From positions 69,389,192-69,453,191 of the forward strand of contig CM065300.1 in the NCBI GenBank assembly GCA_032871835.1: a stretch of DNA of 64,000 nucleotides, in the 5' to 3' direction. The first letter of the stretch is position 1. The number at the start of each line of letters is the position of its first letter. Positions 12,756 to 24,130 of this stretch are shown here, one piece after another. The translations under genes and the position numbers were made by a program. The DNA is from Dipteronia dyeriana. Its lineage: Eukaryota; Streptophyta; Magnoliopsida; Sapindales; Sapindaceae. The notes beneath the pieces were generated by a model that saw only the letters and a program-made list of their open reading frames with translations, was not told the origin of the DNA and ran no database searches.

Positions 12756-15259
12756 GAGGGAGAACTTTAAAAATATCAAAACAAGTAGTGTGTTTATTGC
12801 TTTTATCCAAGATTAGTAAATGTATTTTTTTAACCAAACTTTCCACATTTGGGACAAAATTGCCCTTCAGTGATAATGAATTGAAAAAACAAAAAATGAA
12901 TTGAAAAATGAATTAGTACAGAATTGAAATAAAAAAACAAATACAAAACACAATCCCCAAAACCGAGAGTTGAGAGAGACTTGCGAGAGACTCTATTACC
13001 AAACCGACGTGTTGCGAGAGACCACACCAGAAGACGACGACCACCATGACTTGACGACGACGAGGAGGCGAGCCGAACATGCAGACGGCAACGACGACGG
13101 TGAGAGAGATCAGGGCTGACGAAGAAACACGAGAGATGAGTGGCAACGACTTCGCGAGACCTGCTCCGCTGCCGACGACCACCGCGAGGAGCCACCGACA
13201 ACGATGTGGAGACGGAGACCACACCGTTCGGTCACCAACAGTAAGCACCTCCCATTGACAATTGATTTTAGGGTTTCAACTGAAGATTGGGTCTTTGGTT
13301 GATTGGTTTCGAAATTGATTTTCATTTAAACATTATCAAATTGATTTTGTTAAGTTGTTAACAAATCGATTTTGTTCACTTGTAATATATTTCGAAATTT
13401 AAGGAGGGATTTTATGAAATTGATTTTGTTCACATGTGATTGATTTTGAAATTGTTTTGAACTTGTGATTTCCATAGATACATTGAAAAAGCTTGAAGCT
13501 TTAGAGTGTTTTTTTATATCTGGTATTTAGCGTGATTTGCATGTTTAATTTTTTAGCATGATTTGTGGGTATTTAGCTTCGACATACGTTTCCTCATAAG
13601 ATAGAGAAAATAAAAAATAGCTTGAAAGTTGATTGACACTCACAGCAATGTCTTGAAAGATGGTGTGTTGAATTGATGTGTGTAATTGTTGTAAACCGAT
13701 GTGTTAAATTGGGTATTACCGGGTGTGTTTAATTGGGTATGAATGGTAATTGAGCATGACTAGTATGTTTAATTTGGTATGACCGGTGTGTTTAATTTAG
13801 TATGACTGGTATGTTTAATTGGTTATGAACGGTGTGTTCAATTGGGTATGAACGGTGTGTTAAACACACTAGTACTATCAAATTAAACACACACCTATTT
13901 CCTTCCCAATTAAACACATATATTTTCAACCCAATTAAACATATCAGTAGTCCAGTACAACCTAATTAAAAATAAACTTATTTTCAACTTAATTAAACAA
14001 TGCATGAAAGTCAAACAAATACAAAGCAGTCACAGATGGACAATATTAATGAAATAGTCACAATGTATACAAAAATAAAGTATCATCAATAAAAACACAA
14101 AATAGTAAAACAAAAAACAAAAAAAAAACTCAATCAAACAATGCATGAAAGCCCACAAATATAAAGTAGCCATAGATGGAGAACCACTTGATGAATTAAC
14201 GTCATCAAGAATATACACTTCGAAAACGTTTATTAAACTCTGAAAATCATTGACCTCTGATCAACATTGAATAAATATCAGGTTGTACAATAATCGATCT
14301 CATAAAAACTTGCAAGGATCCCATCAGATAACAACTCTAATAAACTCCATATATGTGTAAAGTACCAAATCTCAACAGTTCAAAACTATAACTTCAAACA
14401 AAACAGAGACATCTATATATAAAAATAATAATAAAGAAACCCTTTAATCAATAATGTGATTATAATAGCAATAAAAATAATAAAACCCTAACCCAATCTC
14501 CATATCCATTATTAATCTCAGTTCATGATTTCAAAAACATGTAAACCAAATCAACCCCATCTCTAATGATTCAAAACAAAACAAAAACAAAAACAAAATA
14601 ACAAAAACACAAAAGCATTGATCATAAATGGAGGCTGAGATCAACATTCATAAATGGAGTCTTATATCAACATTCATTCAGGCATTGATCATAATAGGTA
14701 CGAATTTGAAGAATTCTAACCCTAACACTTAAAAACCATAAATCAGAGGGTTTGTAGAGGGATTTCATTCAAAATAAATGTATAACTCTGTTAAGAACAC
14801 ATGCAATCTTCAATTTGAATCAACAAAATCCATTTAGCCCAAAAATCCAAACCTAACCTTAACACTAGCCGATTTTTGGTCTAAAAGAGAGAAAATGAGA
14901 GATTTTGTAACAACTTAAAGCATAAAAATGGATTGAAATAAGATTACACACCTTATGCAGTTGATTCTTGAAGATTTACGAGAGAATCAAGTTTTTGTAG
15001 TGTGAGAAACCGATTTTTTTCGGTCTTTGGCATGAGATAAATGAGAGAGAGAAGAGAGGGTTCAGGCTTTAGAGAAATAAGAGAGAGAACAGAGAAACAA
15101 TAGTGTTAGCGTGAGAAATGAGGGGGAAAAAAGTAAATGCAAAATAGAGAAATAAGGGGCAATTTACATTGTATTTTATGGGTAAAAACAATAAATTTAT
15201 TAAATCTTGATTAAAAACATAAACCATCTAAATTTTTGACTAAAAAGATGTATTTCCTC
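12756..15259 (-). mobile_element. Element A: non-autonomous TIR element (possibly MULE-like), inverted relative to element B
   Basis: The ends are GAGGGAGAACTTT (12756) and, inverted, GAGGAAATACATC (15259). Further in, both read GTTTATTG..TTTTATCC and ACAAAATTGCCC-type blocks, giving imperfect terminal inverted repeats of roughly 125 bp. From end to end it is the reverse complement of parts of 18288-26660. It holds a GC-rich Arg/Ser stretch (about 12960-13240), a short pair of inverted TTTAATTGGG arrays (about 13660-13995), and A-rich sequence. No transposase is seen. Long, variable TIRs suggest a MULE, but no 9-bp target duplication is visible in the AT-rich flanks. Confidence 0.65.
13660..13995. 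repeat. Inverted pair of TTTAATTGGG minisatellite arrays in element A
   Basis: About eight units of the type GTGTGTTTAATTGGGTATGA read on the plus strand to about 13862. The same motif then appears as its complement (AATTAAACACA) to about 13995. The switch point, GTGTGTTAAACACAC near 13855-13869, is itself palindromic. Confidence 0.75.
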
Positions 15260-15434
15260 ATTAATTAATATATCATTAAATTAAAAGATTTTACATGGTC
15301 AAAATGTTGGTTTTTTTGTTGGAAAAGACATTGTTGTTAATTTATAGATGTTATATCATATACATAACAATTATTGGGTGCGAGATCCCTCTCCTAATTT
15401 TCAAAAATAACCCATTAATTTCAAATTTAGATAA

Positions 15435-15613
15435 GAGTAATGTTAGACGTCCTAAATTTATTTTCTAAATTATGTCTAAAATGATGTGGCACATAAGTTT
15501 CAACATCACATCAGTTATCGTATAATATCATGATTTTTAAGATATTGACACCTCACGTGCCGCATCATTTGGAATAAAATTTGAAAAAGAAATAGAAACA
15601 TCTAACATTACTC
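15435..15613. mobile_element. 179-bp MITE, Mutator type, with 9-bp target duplication
   Basis: The TIR GAGTAATGTTAGA occurs at both ends in inverted orientation, with weaker matching further in (GATG(T)GGCAC near 15486 and its partner near 15558). It is flanked by TTTAGATAA on both sides (15426-15434 and 15614-15622), a perfect 9-bp duplication typical of Mutator-superfamily insertions. It is non-coding. Confidence 0.85.
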
Positions 15614-15693
15614 TTTAGATAAAGCCCTTTTACTGTATACCAAACGGTCCTAACCTACTTTGCAATTTCAAAATTTAGGTAAGCAATCACTTA

Positions 15694-16923
15694 GGGGGTG
15701 TATTGGATTGAGATTTTAATAGACAATTTTAAGGAGCAAAGATTTTATAGATTTGCAAGACTATTAGGATTATTAGGATAATTAGGATTATACTTTTAGG
15801 ATTATTAGGATTATATAGACTAGACTTTTAGAATTCTGAAAGAGTTTTTGGACTTTATTTATAGATTATTAGGATAATCTTGACTTTATTTCAAGACTTT
15901 TTGGACTTTTATAAATATGGATTTTCAATAGTCGATTGTAGTATTCAATTTTCTCCACACGTTAATGAATAGCCACACCCAATATGAATGTGTGGTTGTG
16001 ATTGAACGCCCTTGACTTATAATTTCATGACGTCCTTACTAAAGAACCATTGTATATATTAGTAATACAACTATATCTTTATCCACACTAGTCATTACAA
16101 TTTATATATATAAACCATTATTTACACCTATTAAAGAAGCATGAACAATAATAAAGATGTCATGATTAGGAATCATTATTCAACATCTGTTCTATGAAAT
16201 TTAAGTTTTTTTTTAAAATAAAGTAAAATTGATGCACTACTCCACCCTCCTATCTCCAATCTCCTGTCACCAATCACCCATCTGTGGACCACAACTCTTC
16301 CAAGTTGAAGATCTGATGGGGTATGGAAGATCTAATGAGGTATGGAAGTTGAGGAAACTGAAAATTTGATAGAGGTGTAAAGGTTGAGAAAGCTAAAGAT
16401 GATTTTGAGTGTGAGAGAAAAGTCTAGAAAGTATTGAGGGAGATGACAAGACAATTTTGAAGATCTGACGGGGTATGGAAGATTTGATGAGGTATGGAAG
16501 ATCTGATGAGGTATGGAAGTTGAGGAAACTGAAAATTTATAATGAAAATTTGATGGGGGAGTAGAGGTTGAGAAAGCTAAAGATGATTTTGAGTGTGAGA
16601 AAAAAGTCTAGAAAGTATTGAGAGAGATGACAAGACAATTTTGGGTTCAAGTTATTTATAAATATCACTAAAAAGTCTGGAAAATCTATTTTGTCATGAA
16701 ATCCTAAAAATCTTGATCTCAATCCAATACCACCAGACAATTTGTTGTCTCTTGAAAGTTTAGATCCAATACCACAAGACAATATGGACTTTTAAAAAAA
16801 ATCTTAAAAGTCTTGATCGAATACCACCAGACTTATCTAACTTGTTAAAAAGTCTCAATCCAATACCACTAGACTTTTACTTCCCCAAATTGTCTAATAA
16901 AATCTTGAACCAATACACCCCCC
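15694..16923. mobile_element. 1.23-kb PIF/Harbinger-like non-autonomous element (TTA duplication)
   Basis: The TIRs are GGGGGTGTATTGGATTGAG and, inverted, GGGGGGTGTATTGGTTCAAG, with matching continuing to about 35 bp (GATTTTA.TAGACAATTT). It is flanked by TTA at 15691-15693 and 16924-16926, the usual Tourist/Harbinger target. No transposase is seen. Inside are short ATTAGGATT repeats (about 15765-15875) and a direct duplication of about 190 bp. Confidence 0.75.
16300..16650. repeat. Direct duplication (about 190 bp, two copies) inside the Harbinger-like element
   Basis: GGGGTATGGAAGAT, GAGGTATGGAAGTTGAGG, AGCTAAAGATGATTTTGAG and AAAGTATTGAG occur in the same order in about 16315-16455 and 16475-16640. 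A short extra GGTATGGAAGAT repeat lies between the copies. Confidence 0.75.
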
Positions 16924-16926
16924 TTA

Positions 16927-17290
16927 ATTGTGTACCCAACCGCGTAAAGAGGATATTTTTTTTCTAAATGGAAAAGGAATCATCGGTGAAGACCTCAACA
17001 AAGGATACAACTTCTCTAGTGAAGAGATCTTGTCCATCGGCGAAGGAGGACCTGTAAATTCTTTTTCAAGATGGAGTAAGATCTTTCCTAGGTGAAAGAG
17101 GTGAGTTTCATGTTACTTGAAGCCTTTGCCTCGACCGTGGCTACTCAAGTTAAACATGATGTCAGTTCGGTTCGAACCGGAGAACTGAACCGAAAAAACC
17201 GGTTCGTCGATTCAAACCAGACTGAAATCGATGGTCCAGGTTCAACAATTTTTTATTTAAAAAAATAAATAAAAAAAATTAACATTTTAT
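16927..17290. other. Spacer with GGTTCGGTTCGAACC-type motifs, no gene seen
   Basis: At about 17165-17245 there are CGGTTC/GAACCG-rich inverted motifs like those of the hAT-type MITE at 33625-34162, perhaps a fragment of a related element. No coding signal. Confidence 0.35.
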
Positions 17291-18020
17291 TATTGGAAAA
17301 ATGGTAAATTAGTGAATGAAAAATTGATACTCGGAATACACCTGTTGGATTTGGAAATAATAATAAGTTCCATATTGATGGGAAAATAAATGCTTAATTA
17401 AGTATATGTATATGAATGGCATTTAATGTCAAAATTAATTCTGTAATTATCAAAATTTAAGTTTTGAATTTCAAAATTTACCATTTAATGGTAATTGATT
17501 TTGATTAATTTCGGATTAATTAAAACATTAAATTTTTGAAATCAAAACGGTTTTGACTTTTAAAATTGCCATGATTAATGAGAATTATTTCCAATTATGT
17601 CTCTTGATTTCCTCTTTGAATGCTCCCTATAAGGATTGACTTATATATTGATTGTCTCGTATTCTTTGAATGATACGGAAAACACACAGAGATAAAAAAA
17701 ATTATATACCTTGCAACTTCTTGCTCCTGTTCTTCATTTTTATATTCTTATGTGGTAAGTTCAAATCACGATTTGAGATCGCTGATAGTGGTAGTGTTAA
17801 TAGAGAACCACTGTGAATCGTTTTATTCTGAGAGATAAATGCCAAACACATACGGTGTTGACGGTGAATTTGTTTTAAGGACACTGTGTGAAACACGAAA
17901 CTCGATTCTAGGATTCATTTTACCAAATTTGTAATCCGGATATTTCGTTGATGTTTTGTATCGAAACGGATTTGAAATTTTTGTAAAGGAATTACTGAAA
18001 ACCAATCAAAATTTCTAACA
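17291..18020 (+). mobile_element. copia solo LTR, same family as 7917-8661, opposite orientation
   Basis: Homologous along its length to the reverse complement of 7917-8661. It begins TATTGGAAAA (TG changed to TA) and ends ATTTCTAACA. No primer-binding site follows it and no polypurine tract precedes it, and the flanks show no clear 5-bp duplication. It is best read as an old solo LTR. Confidence 0.8.
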
Positions 18021-18246
18021 ATCTTAAGATAAAACCTCCGCCGATCCTTAAAACCTTGGTTTTTGTATTCCTATGTAAAAGACGGAATGTCTTGAAGTTC
18101 ATTTTTTTAATTTTTTATTTTTTTTAAAGGTTGGGTGTATATCTGTTTAACAGATTACACAATTATATAAAAAAGTAATAATAGTATTGTTATTTACTAG
18201 TTTTATATGTATATATATACTTGTAAGTTTTATAATTTTTAAACAA

Positions 18247-18287
<41 letters not shown>
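18021..18287. repeat. AT-rich spacer ending in a (TA)n microsatellite
   Basis: A pure TA run occupies about 18251-18287 and forms the left flank of element B. No gene seen. Confidence 0.8.
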
Positions 18288-18290
<3 letters not shown>

Positions 18291-19599
18291 GAATATCTCT
18301 TTTTAGTCAAAAATTTAGATGGTTTATTGTTTTTATCCAGATTTAATAAATTTATTGTTTTTACCCATAAAAAACACTGTAGAGACAAAATTGCCCCTCA
18401 CTTCTCTATTTTGCTTTTACTTTTTTATTTTTCCCCTCATTTCTCACGCTAACACTATTGTTTCTCTGTTCTCTCTCTTATTTCTCTAAAGTCTGAACTC
18501 TCTCTTCTCTCTCTTCTCTCTCTCCTTTATCTCATGCCAAAGACGGAAACAAATCCGTTTCTCACACAACAAAAAACTTGATACTCTCGTAAATCTTCAA
18601 TAATCAACTACATAAGGTGTGTAATCTTATTTCAATCCATTTTATGCTTTAATTTGTTACAAAATATCTCATTTTTTCTCTTTTAGACCTAAAATCGGCT
18701 AGTGTTAAGGTTAGGTTTGGATTTTTGGGCGAAATGGAATTTGTTGATTCAAATTGAAGATTGCATGTGTTCTTAACAGAGTTATACATTTATTTTGAAT
18801 GAAATCCCTTTATAAACCCTCTGATTTGTGGTTTTTAAGTGTTAGGGTTAGAATTCTTCAAATTCGTACCTATTATGATCAATGGCCAAATGAATGTTGA
18901 TATAAGCCTCCATTTATGAATGTTGATCTCAGCCTCCATTTATGATCAATGCTTCTGTGTTTTTGTTATTTTGTTTTTGTTTTTGTTTTTGTTTTATTTT
19001 GAATCATTAGAGATGGGGTTGATTTGGTTTACATGTTTTTGAAATCATGAACGGAGATTAATAATCGATATGGAGATTAGGTTAGGGTTTTATTATTTTT
19101 GTTGTTATTATAATCACATTATTGATTAAAGGGTTTCTTTATTATTATTTTTATATATAGATGTCTCCGTTTTGTCTGAAGTTATAGTTGTGAACTATTG
19201 AGATTTGGTACTTTACACATATATGGAGTTTATTAGAGTTGTTATTTGATGGGTGATCCTTGCAAGTTTTTTATGAGATCGATTATTGTACAACCTGATA
19301 TTTATTCAATGTTGATCAGAGGTCGATGATTTTCGGAGTTTAATAAACGTTTTCGAAGTGTATATTCTTGATGACATTAATTCATCAAGTGGTTGTCCAT
19401 CTATGACTGCTTTATATTTGTAGGTTTTCATGCTTTGTTTGATTGAGTTTATATTTGTTTTGTATAATTTTTTTTTATTTTGTGTTTTTGTTGATGATAA
19501 TTTTTTTTTGTATACATTGTGACTATTTCATTAATATTGTCCATCTATGATTGCTTTGTATTTGTTTGACTTTCATACATTGTTTAATTGAGTTGGAAA

Positions 19600-20694
19600 T
19601 AAGTTTGTGTTTAATTAGGTTGTACTGGACAACTGATATGTTTAATTGGGTTAGAAGTATATATGTTTAATTGGGTAGGAAAATAGTTGTGTGTTTAATT
19701 TGATAGTATTAGCGTGTTTAATTGGGTTGGAAGTAGGTATGTGTTTAATTGAGTTCGAAATAAGTGTGTTTAATTGGGTTGAATTGCTGTGTTTATTTGG
19801 AACTAGTGTGTTTAATTGTTGGTGCCACATGTTATGTTTCATTGCAGCCATCCGTTATGTTTAATTGCTGCCACATGGTGAGTTTAATTGTTTGAACTGG
19901 TGTGTTTAGTTGCTGATGCCACATATTTTGTTTAATTTCTTATCCAAACTACATCCACATGGACCAGTGTGTTTAATTGTCTTCGAAATAGGTTTGTATT
20001 TAATTGAGTTGAATTGATGTGTTTTATTGGGTTCGAAATAGGTTTATGTTTAATTGATGAAGCAATGTGTTTAATTAGGTTGTACTAGTGTATTTAAATG
20101 GTTTTCCATGGTGTGTTTAATTGATTTATACCTGGTGGTGCACCGGTGTGTTTAATTGATTTACACATGGTGTTACGCTAGTGTGTTTAATTGGGTTACA
20201 CATGGTGTGTTAAATTGGGTTACACCTGGTGTGTTTAATTGGACTACCCTGATGTGTTTAATTGATTTGTTATAGTGTGTTTAATTTGCTTGTCCTGGTA
20301 TGTTTAATTGGGTTACACCTGCTTTGTTAATTTTGGTTACCATTGTGTGTTTAATTGGACAGCCCCGGTATGTTTAATTGATTTTCCATGGAGTGTTTAA
20401 TTGATTTACACATGGTGTTGCCTAGTGTAAATCAATTGGGTTGCTCAGATATTTCTAATAGGGTTGTCCAAGTGTGTTTAATTGATTTTTTATGGTGTTT
20501 AAATTGGGTTACCATGTTGTGCTTAATTTGGGTTGCCATTGTGTTTAGTTGATTTTCCATAATGTATTTAATTGGGTTAGTCTGATGTGTTTAATTGATT
20601 GTATTAGTGTGTTTAATTTAGTTGTACCTTGTTTAATGTGTGACTGGTTTAATCTCTAACTAGTGTGTTTAATCTCGGAGATTAAACACACTAG
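19600..20694. repeat. Forward TGTTTAATTGGGTT minisatellite array of element B
   Basis: Some forty imperfect units of roughly 20-30 bp, with core GTGTGTTTAATTGGGTT and spacers such as ACACCTG or GAAATAG. Element A has only a handful of these units, so the array has grown in B or shrunk in A. Confidence 0.85.
20660..20694. repeat. Perfect 16-bp-arm palindrome, CGG centre
   Basis: Arms CTAGTGTGTTTAATCT and AGATTAAACACACTAG with a 3-base centre. It marks the exact point where the repeat motif flips from forward to inverse. Confidence 0.9.
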
Positions 20695-22792
20695 CTATTT
20701 ATCTAACTCATTAATTAAACACAGCAGTTTTAATACACACACCGTGTTTAATGTACAGCGGGATTAATATATTGCAATCTAATTGTGAGATTTTTTTTTG
20801 TTGACATATAGGAGTGGACCCAATGAAATTGATAATCAATTCTGGTGGGAAAAGGATGAAGAACGTGTATGAGGGTGGTGAAACAAACATTGTCAAAGTT
20901 CTATTCCACAAACTTTGAATGTTTTAGATGATGTAAATTATGGTGATGCCATGAAATTGATTTTATAAATTACTGCCATGTAATATGAGATGCTTAATTA
21001 AATGTCAAAAAGAAGTGTTTTTAGGACAATTTTTCCTAATTGATATCAGGGTTGTGACTCATCCAAGTTTTCACACATTTTTCCAATACATTTGGTAATT
21101 ATTTTCTGTCACATGATAACAGCTTGCAAATTTATGTATACTTTAAATGAGCATTTTTAAACCAACATAATATATTTTCTTTTTCGTTTTTCAAAGAAAC
21201 TAAATTCAAAGTATACCGTTAGTAAAATTTTAGCAAAATTACATGATGCTCTGTAGAAAGGAAATAGGTTTTACAACACATCTCATAAAAATTTCAATTG
21301 GTACATACAAAATATTTTGAACAAGGAATTCTTGTCACAATAGAATATTTTTTACATTCAAATTTTGAGCAAATATACCACTCTCAAGAGGGGATTTTAT
21401 AACTCGTTCATTTCTCATACAAGTTTTTTAAATTAGGTTTCGTCCATCCTCATAATAATAAAATTGACTCGATTCAAAAAGCATAACCGTAACACAACAC
21501 TTACTCTTTGAAAAGGGCGTTATCACCCTAAAGATACTTAAAATAAAACACTAATTCATTCATAACATTAGAGGTAATAAAACTGCGTCTCAAAAAAGGG
21601 CGTCCATCGGCTGCGTAATTAAATACTAAATTTAATTTAAACTCTAAATCCCCTGTTGTTCCTCTTTCTCCTAACCTTCTCTAACTTCCTTCCCTTCGAT
21701 GGCACCTGAAGTTGCATATAAAAATAGTCAGATTTCTCAGCTTGACTTAAAATATAATTCGTGTGGAAATTCGAAGAAATTAATTTTTACGGTATAGAAG
21801 AAATTATTCAAATGAGAAAACTGAATAACTAAGAAAATCAGTTTGGATAATGGAATTTAAAGTGAGTTTCAGTCATTATCTCACATTTATCTTCTGTTTT
21901 CAGTTCACTGTTCAATTTAGCTTGAACATTGCCTCTAAGCTAATGTCTTAATCCTCATCTTGGTCTGTTACCTAACAAGGGTTTTCATTTAATGAATACT
22001 AAACAAAGCAAGACTAAAACATAGCAAAACAATTAGGGGAAAAACACCCTGCTCAGAAGACCAAGCAAATGAGGCACAAAGCAACTAGTCATTCAGAAGC
22101 ACAACAAAACAAAAAGCAATTAGGAAGTTGAACAACAACAAAGAAAAAAAAAAAAAAGTGACCAAAACAGGAACAAAAATGAAGCCACAGTAGAATGGAA
22201 AACAAACATCATAACAAAATACGGAATTAAAAAATATATAAATCAAAATCAAACCATCATTTATATTTGCAATCTAAGCTGAGAACAACCAGTTTGTAGG
22301 GAAATTACTGAATTATTTGAAACAACTCGTCATGAATTCATCTTGCTTCCCTTCTTGCGTAATATATCCTTTATAGTACCTATGTTCTTCAACCTTCAAC
22401 CAACGTTGATTAAAACTTCTTGATTTCATTTGTTCCTTTGCACCTACAGAAACTGGTCATAATCCATGTTTTCCATCTGCAAAATACAAATAACTTGGGT
22501 TCAATTAAGTAAACTCACATATTCCAATTAAACACACCAGTCCTACCCAATTAAACCATCGGTCATACCCAATTAAACACATCAGTCGTACTAAATTAAA
22601 CACACCAGCCATACCAAATTAAATACACCAGTCATATAAAATTAAATACACTAGTCCTACCAAATTAAACACACCGGTCATACCAAATTAAACACACCGG
22701 TCATACCAAATTAAACACACTAGTCATACCAAATTAAACACACCGGTCATACCCAATTAAACGCACGAGTCCTACCCAATTGAACACACCTG

Positions 22793-23398
22793 TAGGGATG
22801 CACATTTATCCCCGGGACCCCAAATCCCCGCACCCCCATCCCCATTTAGGGATTTTTTTTTATAGGGAAAAATGAGAAATGGGGGGGGGGGGGGACGGGG
22901 ATGAGTTTCATCCCCAAATTAAAATGGGGATGGGGATAGGGGGACCCCTCCCCATCCCTATTTCCCCATTTCCCCCACAATTAAATTGAAATGGGGTTGG
23001 GGATGGAGATCCCCATTTCTCCATTCCCCCCAAAAGTATATAAATATAATTATAATATATATTTGAATTATTTGAAACATTTTATGTTGAATTTGTAATG
23101 CATTGATATTTTTTATTTGTAATGAAATGTTTGTTTTTTTAATTTAATTTATAATTTTTAGTTAATTAGGGAAATGAGAAAATGAGGTAACGGGGGATAC
23201 GAGAAAACAGGGGAAAACGGGGAAAATGGGGAATTAGGGATGGGGATTGGGGGACCTCCCCCCAAACATCCCCATCCCCATTTTCCCCAAATGGGGAAAT
23301 TGGGGGGGGGGGGGGGGGGATGGGGGAAGGGTCTAGGAAGTGGGGATAGGGATGGGGGGGGCCTATATCCATCCCCATTCCCCAAACGTGCATCCCTA
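22793..23398. mobile_element. 606-bp hAT-type MITE made of GGGGAT/ATCCCC runs
   Basis: Its TIR is TAGGGATGCAC.TTT at both ends, inverted. It is flanked by an 8-bp duplication, CACACCTG (22785-22792) and CACACCGG (23399-23406), with one mismatch. The interior is mostly GGGGATGGGGA-like repeats in both orientations around an AT-rich middle (23035-23165), with G runs of 14 (22881-22894) and 18 (23302-23319). Apparent proline- and glycine-rich readings come from these runs and are not genes. Confidence 0.85.
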
Positions 23399-23442
23399 CA
23401 CACCGGTTATACCCAATTAAACAGATCAGTCATACTAAATTA

Positions 23443-23930
23443 TGTTGGAACCCCGTTCACCGGTTACACAGCGGAACTAGGTTTTAAATTTTTTAATACA
23501 AAGCATAATCTGTATCTGTGACCAGTGAACTTGGGATTGAAATTATTTTTCGGAACTAATACATACAATATGTAAACACAGGAAATTGTAATCAAGATAA
23601 TCAGTAAAAGAAAATCTTACCAATGTTTGGAGGCTCCTACACTTTATGATATGCTCCTGTCTGAACCACTCTTACCAATGTTCGGAGACTCATTCACTAT
23701 ACGATGTGCTCCTGTCTGAACCACTCGATCTTCCTCGCTATCTCCCGGGATTCGTAACTATGTGTGGGCGCTTCACGGTCTCAGGAACTTGAATGGAGGA
23801 TGTAGTGAGAATTGAAGAAACTCTTTCTTCTATGTGTTTCAAAAACATACAAAACATGAAACAATATATATTTATATTTATCACGCCTGTTTTTTTTTCT
23901 TTCCCAAATATATATTCTTGCCTTGCTTCA

Positions 23931-23970
<40 letters not shown>

Positions 23971-24076
23971 CGGCTTGCTTCACACATATATATTCATGCC
24001 TTGCTTCACACATATATATCGCCTTGCTTCACAGTTAGTTTTTTTGCTTCATACATATTATCTGCTTGCTTCTTTT

Positions 24077-24130
<54 letters not shown>

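Noticed and set aside
12830..13248. Arg/Ser/Val-rich readings on the minus strand, also in copy B at 26188-26532, as a gene
   Set aside because: Aligned between A and B the frames are not kept and no domain is recognisable; it is better seen as a GC-rich subterminal block.
7917..18020. Copia LTRs at 7917-8661 and 17291-18020 as the two ends of one element
   Set aside because: They are in opposite orientation, and pol fits only the first; an inversion would be needed, with no supporting breakpoint seen.
19600..20694. Repeat array as CRISPR-like
   Set aside because: Units are imperfect, spacers are short and themselves repeated, there are no cas genes, and the genome is a plant's.
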